A model generated the notes under the pieces. The model saw only the letters and a list, made by a program, of their open reading frames with translations. It had not been told where the DNA came from and ran no database searches. From an uncultured Lachnospiraceae bacterium (GTDB lineage: Bacteria > Bacillota > Clostridia > Lachnospirales > Lachnospiraceae), in NCBI GenBank assembly GCA_910585395.1, contig CAJUCK010000036.1:17801-26324 (forward strand): a stretch of 8,524 nt of DNA, given 5' to 3'. The position numbers were made by a program, and so were the translations under genes. Of this stretch, positions 1-7,189 are shown in pieces; within the stretch, counting starts at the first letter, position 1, and the number at the start of each line of letters is the position of its first letter.

Positions 1-69
1 TATGCATACAAAAAGAAAAAAAGCTTTATTTTGATATAAAAATGTCTTTATCTTTACTTTTCTACACAT
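1..69 (-). CDS. Possible 5' end of a further gene running off the left edge (partial)
   Basis: A minus-strand frame opens with ATG at 69 and stays open for 23 codons to the window edge. It begins MCRKVKIKTFLYQN and turns hydrophobic, which could be a basic start before a first membrane helix. AGGGGAAG lies about 7 bases before the ATG, a fair ribosome binding site. The spacing from the ketoisomerase stop is 85 bases, on the same strand. Against it, a competing 20-codon frame (116-54, starting MYERTDSIWISG) overlaps in another phase and closes, and 23 codons in AT-rich DNA prove little. No product can be named. Confidence 0.25.
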   Translation of the reverse strand, partial: MCRKVKIKTFLYQNKAFFLFVCI

Positions 70-154
70 TCATTCACTTCCCCTGATATCCATATTGAAT
101 CTGTTCTTTCGTACATACTCAGTCAATATCTATGAAGATTTATTATGTACCACG

Positions 155-556
155 TTATTTTCCTACTGCAAAATCTATAAATTCATCATAATTTCTTAGA
201 TAATCTGATTCATCATAAAGATCTGATGCCAAAACCATTAAAACCGCATCTGCAGAAAAATCAGACATTTCATGCCACATATGGCTGGCTACATATAAAC
301 CTTCATATGGCTTCTCCAGTGGAATTACTTTCTTTTCTTTCCCATTGTCCAGCAGGACTTTGCAGCTTCCATGTATACAAACCAATATCTGCTCCAACGA
401 CTTATGAGCATGATGTCCACGCGTCACCCCTTTTGCAGTGTCATACATATAATAGACACGCTTAATCTCAAAAGGTATGTCTTTAAATTCTTCCAGAGCA
501 ATCAATTGTCCTCTTTCGTCACCATGCGGCTGAAAAACATATTTTATAATCTGCAT
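155..556 (-). CDS. fdtA: FdtA-like dTDP-4-keto-6-deoxyhexose 3,4-ketoisomerase (cupin, WxcM-like)
   Basis: A complete 133-residue single-domain cupin, the usual length for FdtA/QdtA. It moves the keto group of dTDP-4-keto-6-deoxyglucose from C4 to C3, making the substrate for the aminotransferase encoded just upstream. Diagnostic segments are DERGQLIALEE (13-23), IPFEIKRVYYMYDT (27-40), RGHHAHKSLEQILVCIHGS (46-64) with histidines 49 and 51 in the active-site position, GLYVASHMWHEM (86-97) and LASDLYDESDYLRNYDEF (109-126). As I recall, characterised FdtA has RG where this has RG at 15-16, while QdtA has YG, and FdtA has HAHK where QdtA has HSHK. That favours the galacto (Fuc3N) branch, tentatively. 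The ATG has GGAGG 10 bases upstream, with a second GGAAGG directly before it. No acyltransferase domain is fused to it. Confidence 0.93.
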   Translation of the reverse strand: MQIIKYVFQPHGDERGQLIALEEFKDIPFEIKRVYYMYDTAKGVTRGHHAHKSLEQILVCIHGSCKVLLDNGKEKKVIPLEKPYEGLYVASHMWHEMSDFSADAVLMVLASDLYDESDYLRNYDEFIDFAVGK

Positions 557-592
557 CCTTCCTATGCCTCCTTTGCATTACCTTGCGCAAAA

Positions 593-670
593 TCATTTTT
601 CTGCAAAATGTTTATGAATTTCGAGACTCCTAATTTTCATCTGCTTATAATAATTGCCAAACAGGAACGC
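593..670 (-). other. Short open frame in the gap between aminotransferase and ketoisomerase genes
   Basis: The 122-base gap holds a 25-codon stretch without stops, bounded by TGA on both sides. Within it is an ATG-initiated frame of 15 codons (640-593) reading MKIRSLEIHKHFAEK. It is in phase with the ketoisomerase gene downstream but separated from it by two stops. No ribosome binding site precedes the ATG, and no family is recognised. It may be chance, a remnant of a lost gene, or simply untranslated leader. I see no hairpin or convincing promoter in the gap. Confidence 0.15.
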
Positions 671-678
671 TCAAATTG

Positions 679-1770
679 TTAAAACTTATTCACAGTTTCA
701 ATTACATAATCAACCTCATCATCTGGCATTCCTGCATAAACAGGAAGACTCACTTCACGTCCTGCAACATAAGCAGCCTGCGGAAAGTCCCCCCGCTGAT
801 ACGCCCATTCACTGTAGCACTCTGCTGCGTAAGGCGGTATTGGGTAATGCACCTGCGTTTTTATTCCATGCTCTAAGAGGTATGTCTGAAACCTCTGTCT
901 ATCTGCTGTAAGGATCGGAAACAAATGAAAAACATGTGTAGAACCTTCTCTTATACATGGAAGTTTTACTGCTTCATTTTTTATTCCCGCTAAATATCGC
1001 TCAGCGATCATTATACGCATCTTGTTTTCTTCTGCAAGATGATCAAGACCGACAGACAATAACGCCGCCTGCATCTCATCCATACGTGAATTAATCCCTT
1101 TTATTTCATTGTGATATTTCACTTTACTGCCGTAATTTCTCATCATCCGCAATTTTTCAGCTAAATCGTTATTGTTCGTAATCAACGCCCCTGCATCTCC
1201 TAACGCTCCCAGGGGCTTAGTCGGATAAAAGCTAAAACATCCCAGATCTCCAAAGGTTCCTGTTTTCTTTCCGCAATACAAGGCGTCATGACTCTGTGCA
1301 CAGTCCTCTACCACATACAGATTATAGCGTTTGGCAAGATCCATAATTTTGTCCATTTGGCATGTATGCCCATACAAATGAACTGCCAAAACAGCTTTTG
1401 TTCTATCAGTAATATTTTCCTCAATTTTATTCACATCTATCGAAAGATAATCATCTGTATCAACAAATACAGGTTTCGCGCTATTTTCAGTAATACCTAT
1501 AACCGATGCGATATAAGTTCCTGCCGGAACTATAACTTCATCACCCGGCCCGATGCCAAGACTCCTGAATGCCAGGATCAATGCGTCTGTACCAGAATTG
1601 ACACCTATACAACTCGCAGTACCCATATATTCTGCAAATTTCTCTTCAAAGTTTTCTAATTCTTTTCCTAAAATATACCACCCTGAACGCATCACTCTTA
1701 ATGCTGCCGCTTCATATTCCTTCTGATGCAGCTCATATTTACGACTTAAATCTGAAAATTCTACATTCAT
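679..1770 (-). CDS. fdtB: PLP-dependent sugar aminotransferase, DegT/DnrJ/EryC1 family (FdtB/QdtB-like)
   Basis: A 363-residue cytoplasmic aminotransferase of normal family length. It probably transfers an amino group to C3 of dTDP-3-keto-6-deoxyhexose to make dTDP-3-amino-3,6-dideoxyhexose. Family signatures occur in order: SGWYILGKELENFEEKFA (29-46), NSGTDAL (58-64) for cofactor phosphate, EDCAQSHDA (155-163) with D156 placed to pair with the pyridine nitrogen, and FSFYPTKPLGALGDAGA (179-195), where K185 is the Schiff-base lysine. Near the end come THVFHLFPI (278-286) and QVHYPIPPY (306-314). The SGWYILG opening and the adjacent ketoisomerase gene favour a 3-aminotransferase over a 4-aminotransferase. 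That is inference, and the galacto- or gluco-product cannot be fixed. AGGAG lies 8 bases before the ATG. The stop is 122 bases from the ketoisomerase gene, an unusually wide gap for this operon. Confidence 0.9.
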   Translation of the reverse strand: MNVEFSDLSRKYELHQKEYEAAALRVMRSGWYILGKELENFEEKFAEYMGTASCIGVNSGTDALILAFRSLGIGPGDEVIVPAGTYIASVIGITENSAKPVFVDTDDYLSIDVNKIEENITDRTKAVLAVHLYGHTCQMDKIMDLAKRYNLYVVEDCAQSHDALYCGKKTGTFGDLGCFSFYPTKPLGALGDAGALITNNNDLAEKLRMMRNYGSKVKYHNEIKGINSRMDEMQAALLSVGLDHLAEENKMRIMIAERYLAGIKNEAVKLPCIREGSTHVFHLFPILTADRQRFQTYLLEHGIKTQVHYPIPPYAAECYSEWAYQRGDFPQAAYVAGREVSLPVYAGMPDDEVDYVIETVNKF

Positions 1771-1850
1771 GCTCCTTGCTCCTATTTTCTGAAATACTGC
1801 ACATGTGATTGAAAGTTCTCACAATCTATACATGGCTTTTCTGCCAGCTG

Positions 1851-3260
1851 TTATACCAATACCACAATACCCATAATATAGTTCTTCTGCTCTTTTGCCA
1901 GATTCAACTCATTATAAATTTCATCGTAAATCGACTGTCCCTTCTGTTCTACGAAGAGCATATTTCCAATCTCCGTTCCCCGTTCTAAGGAATGAGCATC
2001 ATAATATATATTTGCACCCTCCTCAATCTTGAGCTTTTGGGCTCTCAGCTCATTTTTCAAAAGTTCCAGCGTTCTGGCATCTATTTTTTCATATTCACTT
2101 CCTGTCAGATAGACGCGCTCTATGCCGCGCTGTCTGCAAGAAAGAGCAGCACTTGCTGCTATAACTTTCATCTGCTGCTGGGCCGACAACGTTTTTCTCC
2201 TTCTGTTTTTTATTGTCAGAAGCTTATCATCAATCACAGATAAAAACCGTTTTCTGCCGTTTTCTGCTGCTACCTCGCCCAGCAGGCGTACGCCGTAAAG
2301 CGTACGAATTTCCTCCGGATTCTGTAATTTTGCTGTAAATATCATCGTACAGGTTATCCATGCACATACCAGAAAAATGCCTAACACGCACCCAGCAGCC
2401 AGATATTTAAAACTGATACCAGGTTTCATTGATATTTCCTGCTCTTTTTCATCTTCTGCTTCATCCTGCCCGCTATCCAATATACTTAACTGCAGATCCG
2501 ACATATTGGCTTTCAAATTATTCAATTGTGTATTGAGTGTTACGATATTATTAGAAATTGTGTTTTTTCTGTCACTCAAAGCTGTATCTACCACCACATT
2601 CTTAGACTCGCCTAATAATTTCAGCTTATGTTCGCCAACAGACTGATACTCTGTCTCCTTTGTGCTTAACTGCTCTTTAATTGATTTTGCGATGGCGTCC
2701 ATCTTCTTTTCTTCTGGACATGTAATTTTAATAGAAATTGAAGTTCCCGCCTGTGCTACAGACCAAAGTTCGCTGATATTAGCCTGACTCTGTGATAATT
2801 CTGCGTCAGCTATTACATTCTTGCTCATTTCTCCGCTCATAATATAGTTGTAATACAGACTCATTAAATCGCTTGTATAATCTCTCTCTGTATCCTGCGT
2901 ATAATTAAAGGTATAATCTGTTTCAACATAATACTGCAGTTCAAGAACCTGTCTCTTATATGGGTCCAGCTGCATCAGCACAGAGGTCTCAAGATACTGT
3001 TCATACTCTTCTATTCGCTCTTTCAGATTTCTGGCCTCAATTACCTGCCGCAGTTCATCCTCCGACAGTTCATCTTCCAGCTGCTCTAAATCGGGAGCTG
3101 ACGCTGCCGAGTCAGATCTTAGATCCAATAAATATTTCATTCCGCAGAGCAATACCGCAAATACAACGCCAAAACATATTAACTTTCTCCAGGCGAATAA
3201 TATGTTCCAAAACAATTCTTTTAAACTTACTTCTCTTTCCATCTTTTCCTGTACTTCCAT
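1851..3260 (-). CDS. Wzz-like polysaccharide co-polymerase with degenerate kinase-like C-terminal domain
   Basis: A 469-residue chain-length regulator (PCP class). A short cytoplasmic start (VSLKELFWNILFAWRK, 11-26) leads into a first helix at about 26-46. An external domain of about 240 residues follows, with acidic coiled-coil-like stretches (57-92 and 230-262), a tyrosine-rich part (101-140) and LMQLDPYKRQ (95-104). KPG at 279-281 precedes the second helix (about 285-309), then a cytoplasmic tail of about 160 residues. Single Wzz/CpsC-type proteins usually stop soon after the second helix. This tail resembles the order of a bacterial tyrosine-kinase domain: IERVYLTGS (380-388), IYYDAH (418-423), then MLFVEQKGQSIYDEI (434-448) and IMGIVVL at the end. 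The Walker A GxGKST is missing, being replaced by SEYEKIDART (388-397), so it is unlikely to be an active kinase. The ATG at 3260 was chosen for its GGAGG; ATGs at 3308 and 3275 lack a site. Confidence 0.85.
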   Translation of the reverse strand: MEVQEKMEREVSLKELFWNILFAWRKLICFGVVFAVLLCGMKYLLDLRSDSAASAPDLEQLEDELSEDELRQVIEARNLKERIEEYEQYLETSVLMQLDPYKRQVLELQYYVETDYTFNYTQDTERDYTSDLMSLYYNYIMSGEMSKNVIADAELSQSQANISELWSVAQAGTSISIKITCPEEKKMDAIAKSIKEQLSTKETEYQSVGEHKLKLLGESKNVVVDTALSDRKNTISNNIVTLNTQLNNLKANMSDLQLSILDSGQDEAEDEKEQEISMKPGISFKYLAAGCVLGIFLVCAWITCTMIFTAKLQNPEEIRTLYGVRLLGEVAAENGRKRFLSVIDDKLLTIKNRRRKTLSAQQQMKVIAASAALSCRQRGIERVYLTGSEYEKIDARTLELLKNELRAQKLKIEEGANIYYDAHSLERGTEIGNMLFVEQKGQSIYDEIYNELNLAKEQKNYIMGIVVLV

Positions 3261-3268
3261 TTCACTTT

Positions 3269-3273
3269 CCTCC
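3269..3273 (-). promoter_or_regulatory. Ribosome binding site deciding the co-polymerase start
   Basis: GGAGG (followed by AAAGTGAA) is 8 bases before the ATG at 3260. The in-frame ATGs at 3308 and 3275 are preceded by AT-rich DNA without a purine-rich match, so the protein probably begins MEVQEKME and not 16 residues earlier. Confidence 0.7.
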
Positions 3274-3352
3274 ATATTTACTTTTGTCGGATTTCTGACC
3301 GTCTGCATACCACTTTATTTTCTATCAACAGCTTCGCTGCGCATCCAAAATA

Positions 3353-4777
3353 TTACCGGAACCCTCTCAGGTTATCAGACAACTGCTTTATTTCATTTTT
3401 ATACATAAGCAGATAAACTGCTAAGACAAGAAAGGCAATCCCTGTACATATAAGCGTACTTGTCAAAACTATACTGCGCCATATGACTAAATACAGAGAA
3501 ATAACGATTACAGACCATATAAGTCTTCTGGAAACCACCATTAACTCCATCTTCTTTAGCACAAACACGCACACTATATTTACCGCTATATACCCTGACA
3601 AAGTTGCAATAGAAGCCCCTTCTATCCCTAATTCAGGAATAAGCACAAAATTCAGCACAATATTAATCAGAGCTCCGCCAAAAAGAATCAACATATTCGG
3701 CCAGGTTTTCTTTATAATCAGAAATTGATTGCATGCAACCTGAAACAGCATCTGCAGCAGCGGGGCCATAAACAAATACGGTGCAGAGATATATCCTCCC
3801 CAGTATTCTTCTGTAAACAAAATTTTAAATATTGAATAGCTCCATGCGCACATAAACGCTGTTGCGGCAAACGTTATGATTGCCAGGTATTCAAATATTT
3901 TTGAATTTGATTCAACCTGATTTTCTTCATTCATAGTTGAAAAAGCAAAATACTGCCATCCTCCCGCAAATGCTGTATATATTAACTGACTGCAATGTCC
4001 TAGCTTAGAAGAAACAGAATAAACTCCGGCCGCGTCAACTCCTAATATATTTGTGAGCATTACTTTGTCACAGGAATTAAAAACCCAGTAGATAAGAAAA
4101 TTCGGCAGTAATGGAATGGCTATTATAAGTAACTGCCGCAGTAATTTAAAGTCAAATTCTTTTACTTTGAACCAGTTACAATTCATAACGCCGAAAGCCA
4201 TTTCCATTGTCACTCCTGAAACTACTGCTGCTAACGGCAGCGCAATAATATAGTGGCCGCCCCACAAAAGGGGAATGGAAACCGCATAGGACAAAATAGG
4301 GCTTATCGTATTCGTTATAAGAAATATTTTTCTTTTATTCTGCATTCTGGTAGGCGCTGAAATAATACTGTTTGTCGCCCCAACCAGCGTCGCTATTGCT
4401 GACAAATATATGACATATGCATATCTCTTGTTACCTAAAAAATACTGTGCCAGCTGATTCTTGAATAAAATCATTAACATAAATACAATCAATGACGTAC
4501 TAATTGTAAATAGCAGCGCAGTAGAACAGACACTTTTTTTATACGTTTCTTCATCCTTTTCAAAAAACATTCTGTACATGGCGTCATATACTCCCATTAC
4601 AGCAAGGGCGCTTCCAAACTGGACAATCGTATTGGAAAGATCGCTTATTCCATAATAGGAAGAGTCCGGCATCAGTCTGGTAATGATGGGAACCATGATC
4701 AATGGAACCAATTTGCTGATAATCCCTCCTAATCCATACACAAGAAAGTTCTCGATAAATAGTTTAAGTTTACTCAT
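3353..4777 (-). CDS. Wzx-like polysaccharide flippase (MOP/MATE superfamily)
   Basis: A 474-residue membrane protein of the RfbX/PST family, with roughly 12 to 14 hydrophobic helices spread over the whole length. It probably flips the undecaprenyl-linked repeat unit to the outer face of the membrane. Family-like features include the first helix region GLGGIISKLVPLIMVPIITR (residues 15-34), YGISDLSNTI (42-51) after it, CDKVMLTNILGVDAAGVYS (236-254) in the middle, and IPELGIEGASIATLSGY (380-396) in the C-terminal half. It lies between the GT2 and co-polymerase genes, as expected in a Wzx/Wzy locus. I chose the ATG at 4777 because GAGGAA stands just upstream. A longer frame would begin with TTG at 4792, five codons earlier, and that TTG overlaps this ribosome binding site. 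Specificity for a given repeat unit cannot be deduced. Confidence 0.92.
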   Translation of the reverse strand: MSKLKLFIENFLVYGLGGIISKLVPLIMVPIITRLMPDSSYYGISDLSNTIVQFGSALAVMGVYDAMYRMFFEKDEETYKKSVCSTALLFTISTSLIVFMLMILFKNQLAQYFLGNKRYAYVIYLSAIATLVGATNSIISAPTRMQNKRKIFLITNTISPILSYAVSIPLLWGGHYIIALPLAAVVSGVTMEMAFGVMNCNWFKVKEFDFKLLRQLLIIAIPLLPNFLIYWVFNSCDKVMLTNILGVDAAGVYSVSSKLGHCSQLIYTAFAGGWQYFAFSTMNEENQVESNSKIFEYLAIITFAATAFMCAWSYSIFKILFTEEYWGGYISAPYLFMAPLLQMLFQVACNQFLIIKKTWPNMLILFGGALINIVLNFVLIPELGIEGASIATLSGYIAVNIVCVFVLKKMELMVVSRRLIWSVIVISLYLVIWRSIVLTSTLICTGIAFLVLAVYLLMYKNEIKQLSDNLRGFR

Positions 4778-4783
4778 TATATT

Positions 4784-4787
4784 CCTC
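4784..4787 (-). promoter_or_regulatory. Ribosome binding site deciding the flippase start
   Basis: GAGG (4787-4784) sits 6 bases before the ATG at 4777. It falls inside the five-codon extension that a TTG start at 4792 would need, so the ATG is preferred. Confidence 0.6.
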
Positions 4788-4853
4788 AGCAACGTCTTCT
4801 ATTTTTCACACATACTGTTCTATATTAAAGTATGAAAATCTTCTTTATTAATC

Positions 4854-5840
4854 TCATATAAATTTACTGACAAACCTCAAGAGGTGCCTTGCCTTACATA
4901 TGACTTTATCTTTAAAAGACAAATACCTCCATTCATCAAAACTTTCATAATCATTCTCTATTTCTTTGATATTATTTTTAAAGTTTAATTTATAAGCAGC
5001 TCTTTCTCCATAAATGATGTGCCAGATTTTTCTCCTGGCCCCAATCTCTTTCTCCATCTTCTCCGCATATATCTCTATAACCTTCTTCTCTGCACGATAC
5101 ATTTTCAAAAGTCTGGACTCTGCACCAGCGCCGATACGAGAGGTCATTGCGTTTTCACTTTTTCTGTAATAAACTAAAATTTCATCTATATAGTTAAATT
5201 TATATTTTTTTGAACAGGCTATCCTCAGCCAGTACTCCCAGTCCTCAATTTCAATTTCTTCATTATAAAGCCCGCATTCATTGTAAACATCTTTTCTTAG
5301 AATCACACCAGGCGCAAAAATAAAACAATTCTCAAACAGCATGTTTTCAATATTATCTTGATCAATTTGTACAGGTTCCTGGAAAAAGGGTGTCAATAAT
5401 AACGGCTTTGTATAAGTGCTCTTTTCTTTCACATAAATACCGTTGCAAAAAAGAACTCCTAATTTATGATCTTTTTCCATCTGCCTAACCATAATTTCTG
5501 TATACTCAGGATACAAAAAATCATCACTTGCAATTGACTTAACATAAGTTCCCCTGCTTATTGCTATTAATCTGTTTAACGTTCCTGCAACTCCCAGATT
5601 GACCTCGTTTTTTAGTGTAACTACCCGCACAAAACGTTCTTCCAATTCAGGCAGATATTTTTTTATTACATCCCATGAATTATCCGTTGAACAATCATCG
5701 CATATAAGCAGTTCCATATTCTGATATGTCTGATCCATCAGAGAATTCAGACAGTCATTAATAAAATTTTCGTGATTATAACAAGGTATGCATACAGATA
5801 CCAGCGGCTCTTTGATTATATGATCCATTCTTTTTCTCAT
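4854..5840 (-). CDS. GT2-family glycosyltransferase (GT-A fold)
   Basis: A 328-residue inverting glycosyltransferase, cytoplasmic or membrane-peripheral. The N-terminal GT-A domain has LVSVCIPCYNHENFI (13-27), the nucleotide-binding DDCSTDNS (48-55), NLGVAGTLNR (81-90), the metal-binding SDD within ASDDFLYPEY (104-113), and the putative catalytic-base region EIEDWEYWLR (197-206), in the usual order. A basic helical tail (about 230-328) carries no recognised domain and ends RHLLRFVSKFI, a possible amphipathic membrane contact. The start is uncertain. An ATG at 5876 is in frame but overlaps the polymerase gene by 35 bases and has no good ribosome binding site. The ATG at 5840 follows the polymerase stop by one base (TGAGATG), consistent with coupled translation. 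An ATG at 5828 would give a start closer to the conserved strand. I took 5840. Sugar specificity cannot be read from the sequence. Confidence 0.92.
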   Translation of the reverse strand: MRKRMDHIIKEPLVSVCIPCYNHENFINDCLNSLMDQTYQNMELLICDDCSTDNSWDVIKKYLPELEERFVRVVTLKNEVNLGVAGTLNRLIAISRGTYVKSIASDDFLYPEYTEIMVRQMEKDHKLGVLFCNGIYVKEKSTYTKPLLLTPFFQEPVQIDQDNIENMLFENCFIFAPGVILRKDVYNECGLYNEEIEIEDWEYWLRIACSKKYKFNYIDEILVYYRKSENAMTSRIGAGAESRLLKMYRAEKKVIEIYAEKMEKEIGARRKIWHIIYGERAAYKLNFKNNIKEIENDYESFDEWRYLSFKDKVICKARHLLRFVSKFI

Positions 5841-5841
5841 C

Positions 5842-7188
5842 TCACTCACTTTGCATAAAACTCTGCTTTTGATCATGTCTCAATTTATAATTCTTTTTTA
5901 TTTTAATACGCAGCCGGTTTGAATATGAACCGCGAATCAAAGCTAAATACATCCCCAGCAGTACCATACAAAACTCAAAAACAATTTCTCCCTTCAGCTC
6001 AAAACCTGCCATCATAACCACCATAATTCCCAAAAAGAAAACGCTGTGTTTATTATTCAAATATTTCTTAATAGGGATCAGCAGCATCAAAGGCATCATA
6101 TAGTAAATAATCTGACCGCCAATTCCCCAGAAAATCAGCGGTCTCATGACCCCAAGATCTGTTCCCATATAATATAAGCCATTGGCTGCTGTGTATTTGG
6201 CATCTCCAAAGAAAAATGTATCAGGCGATACTTTCACAAACATTTTATCCATAATATAGGTACTGGAATTCGTGGAAAATTTTCCTGACTGCACCATATT
6301 TATAAACCCTTCAAACATCCAGCCAAGGCTGGCGCTTTTTTGAATGAATTCAATATTGTATAAAAATACAAAAATTAGAACTATTGCACCTCCGCCCAAA
6401 GAAAGGAGCAGATAAGCTTTCCTCTGAATACATAACTGATAACATGCCGTAAATATAATACAGGCAGCAGCGATTATTGTTCCAGTACGCCCGTAAAACA
6501 CGGTTCCCAAAAGATTGATCATCCCATAAATCAAAATCTCAGTTTTAGAAAAACCGAATTTTTTCATAATATATTCACAGCAGCAGATTCCCACGGAAAA
6601 TGTGCATCTGAAAGACCAGCCAAAACCTGAAAATCCTTGCAGTCCTATTCTTGTATAGAATCTTGGTGTATGTAAATACTCATAATCTAAAGGAGATGTA
6701 TCCTTTATTACAACCATATCCGCATAGATTGAATGGATAGCTGGTATCATCATAATTACTGTACATAAGACGTAAATTGTTGTGGCTGCTATAAAAAGTT
6801 TCACAAATTCTCTTAAATCCTCACACAAATATGCTATGCTGAAACTAATGATGATTTTCTTTAACGTAGTCACATAACGCGCAAAATATGTCAAATCTCC
6901 TGTTCCTCTGACAATCGGCAGAAATAAGGACAATGTCATCAAAAACAAAAAAGTGACAGTAAAAAAAAGCAGGGGATATAAGACTTTTCTCTGCAGCTTA
7001 TTATGATATAATTCCCCTAAAAACAATCCCAGCAATGCCAATTCTATGCCATATAACATATACGCCTGCACACCTGCCATGAACTTGACTCGAAAGGGGA
7101 AAAAAACATATATAAACAGAAGTATTTTTAATAATCTTTTTATTTTATAAGAAGCGTCTCTGGATCTCTCTCTTGAATCTCTAAACAT
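5842..7188 (-). CDS. Wzy-like O-antigen/capsule repeat-unit polymerase, multi-pass membrane protein
   Basis: A 448-residue membrane protein with about ten to twelve hydrophobic segments, for example around residues 20-30, 40-60, 70-92, 110-121, 131-150, 219-232, 236-252, 259-277, 349-371 and 383-418. The two ends are basic, so both are probably cytoplasmic. The middle has the GRTG motif (233-236) at a membrane edge, as in Wzy/WaaL-type proteins with SRxG-like motifs. A long polar loop follows (about 278-345), with FFFGDAKYTAANGLYYMG before the next helix, where these enzymes have a GxG...H-like external loop. Polymerases of this class diverge strongly, so the call rests on topology, size and position between glycosyltransferases and next to a flippase. 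An O-antigen ligase or other glycan polymerase is the alternative. The ATG is one base after the GT4 stop (TAATATG), with AGGAAAG about 12 bases upstream, so translation is probably coupled. Confidence 0.8.
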   Translation of the reverse strand: MFRDSRERSRDASYKIKRLLKILLFIYVFFPFRVKFMAGVQAYMLYGIELALLGLFLGELYHNKLQRKVLYPLLFFTVTFLFLMTLSLFLPIVRGTGDLTYFARYVTTLKKIIISFSIAYLCEDLREFVKLFIAATTIYVLCTVIMMIPAIHSIYADMVVIKDTSPLDYEYLHTPRFYTRIGLQGFSGFGWSFRCTFSVGICCCEYIMKKFGFSKTEILIYGMINLLGTVFYGRTGTIIAAACIIFTACYQLCIQRKAYLLLSLGGGAIVLIFVFLYNIEFIQKSASLGWMFEGFINMVQSGKFSTNSSTYIMDKMFVKVSPDTFFFGDAKYTAANGLYYMGTDLGVMRPLIFWGIGGQIIYYMMPLMLLIPIKKYLNNKHSVFFLGIMVVMMAGFELKGEIVFEFCMVLLGMYLALIRGSYSNRLRIKIKKNYKLRHDQKQSFMQSE

Positions 7189-7189
7189 A

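Noticed and set aside
1..154. Search for a transcription terminator after the ketoisomerase gene
   Set aside because: Only a short AAAGCTTT palindrome and AT-rich runs are present. No GC-rich stem with a T tract was found, so the operon may continue to the left.
226..911. Plus-strand open frames overlapping the ketoisomerase and aminotransferase genes
   Set aside because: They lie antisense to strongly recognisable minus-strand enzymes, have no family signatures and mutually overlap. They are shadows of the real genes.
3315..3345. CAGC-GAA-GCTG mini-hairpin after the flippase stop, considered as a terminator or regulatory element
   Set aside because: The stem is four to five pairs with no T tract after it, and the downstream co-polymerase gene is on the same strand with its own strong ribosome binding site.
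4811..4834. Inverted repeat CATACT/AGTATG in the gap between the GT2 and flippase genes, considered as a terminator
   Set aside because: The stem is only six mostly AT pairs with a 12-base loop, with no following T tract in the transcribed direction, and an operon gene follows directly.
5841..5876. Longer GT2 start at 5876
   Set aside because: It overlaps the polymerase gene by 35 bases and has no purine-rich site upstream. It is not excluded, but the start at 5840 right after the polymerase stop is more typical.
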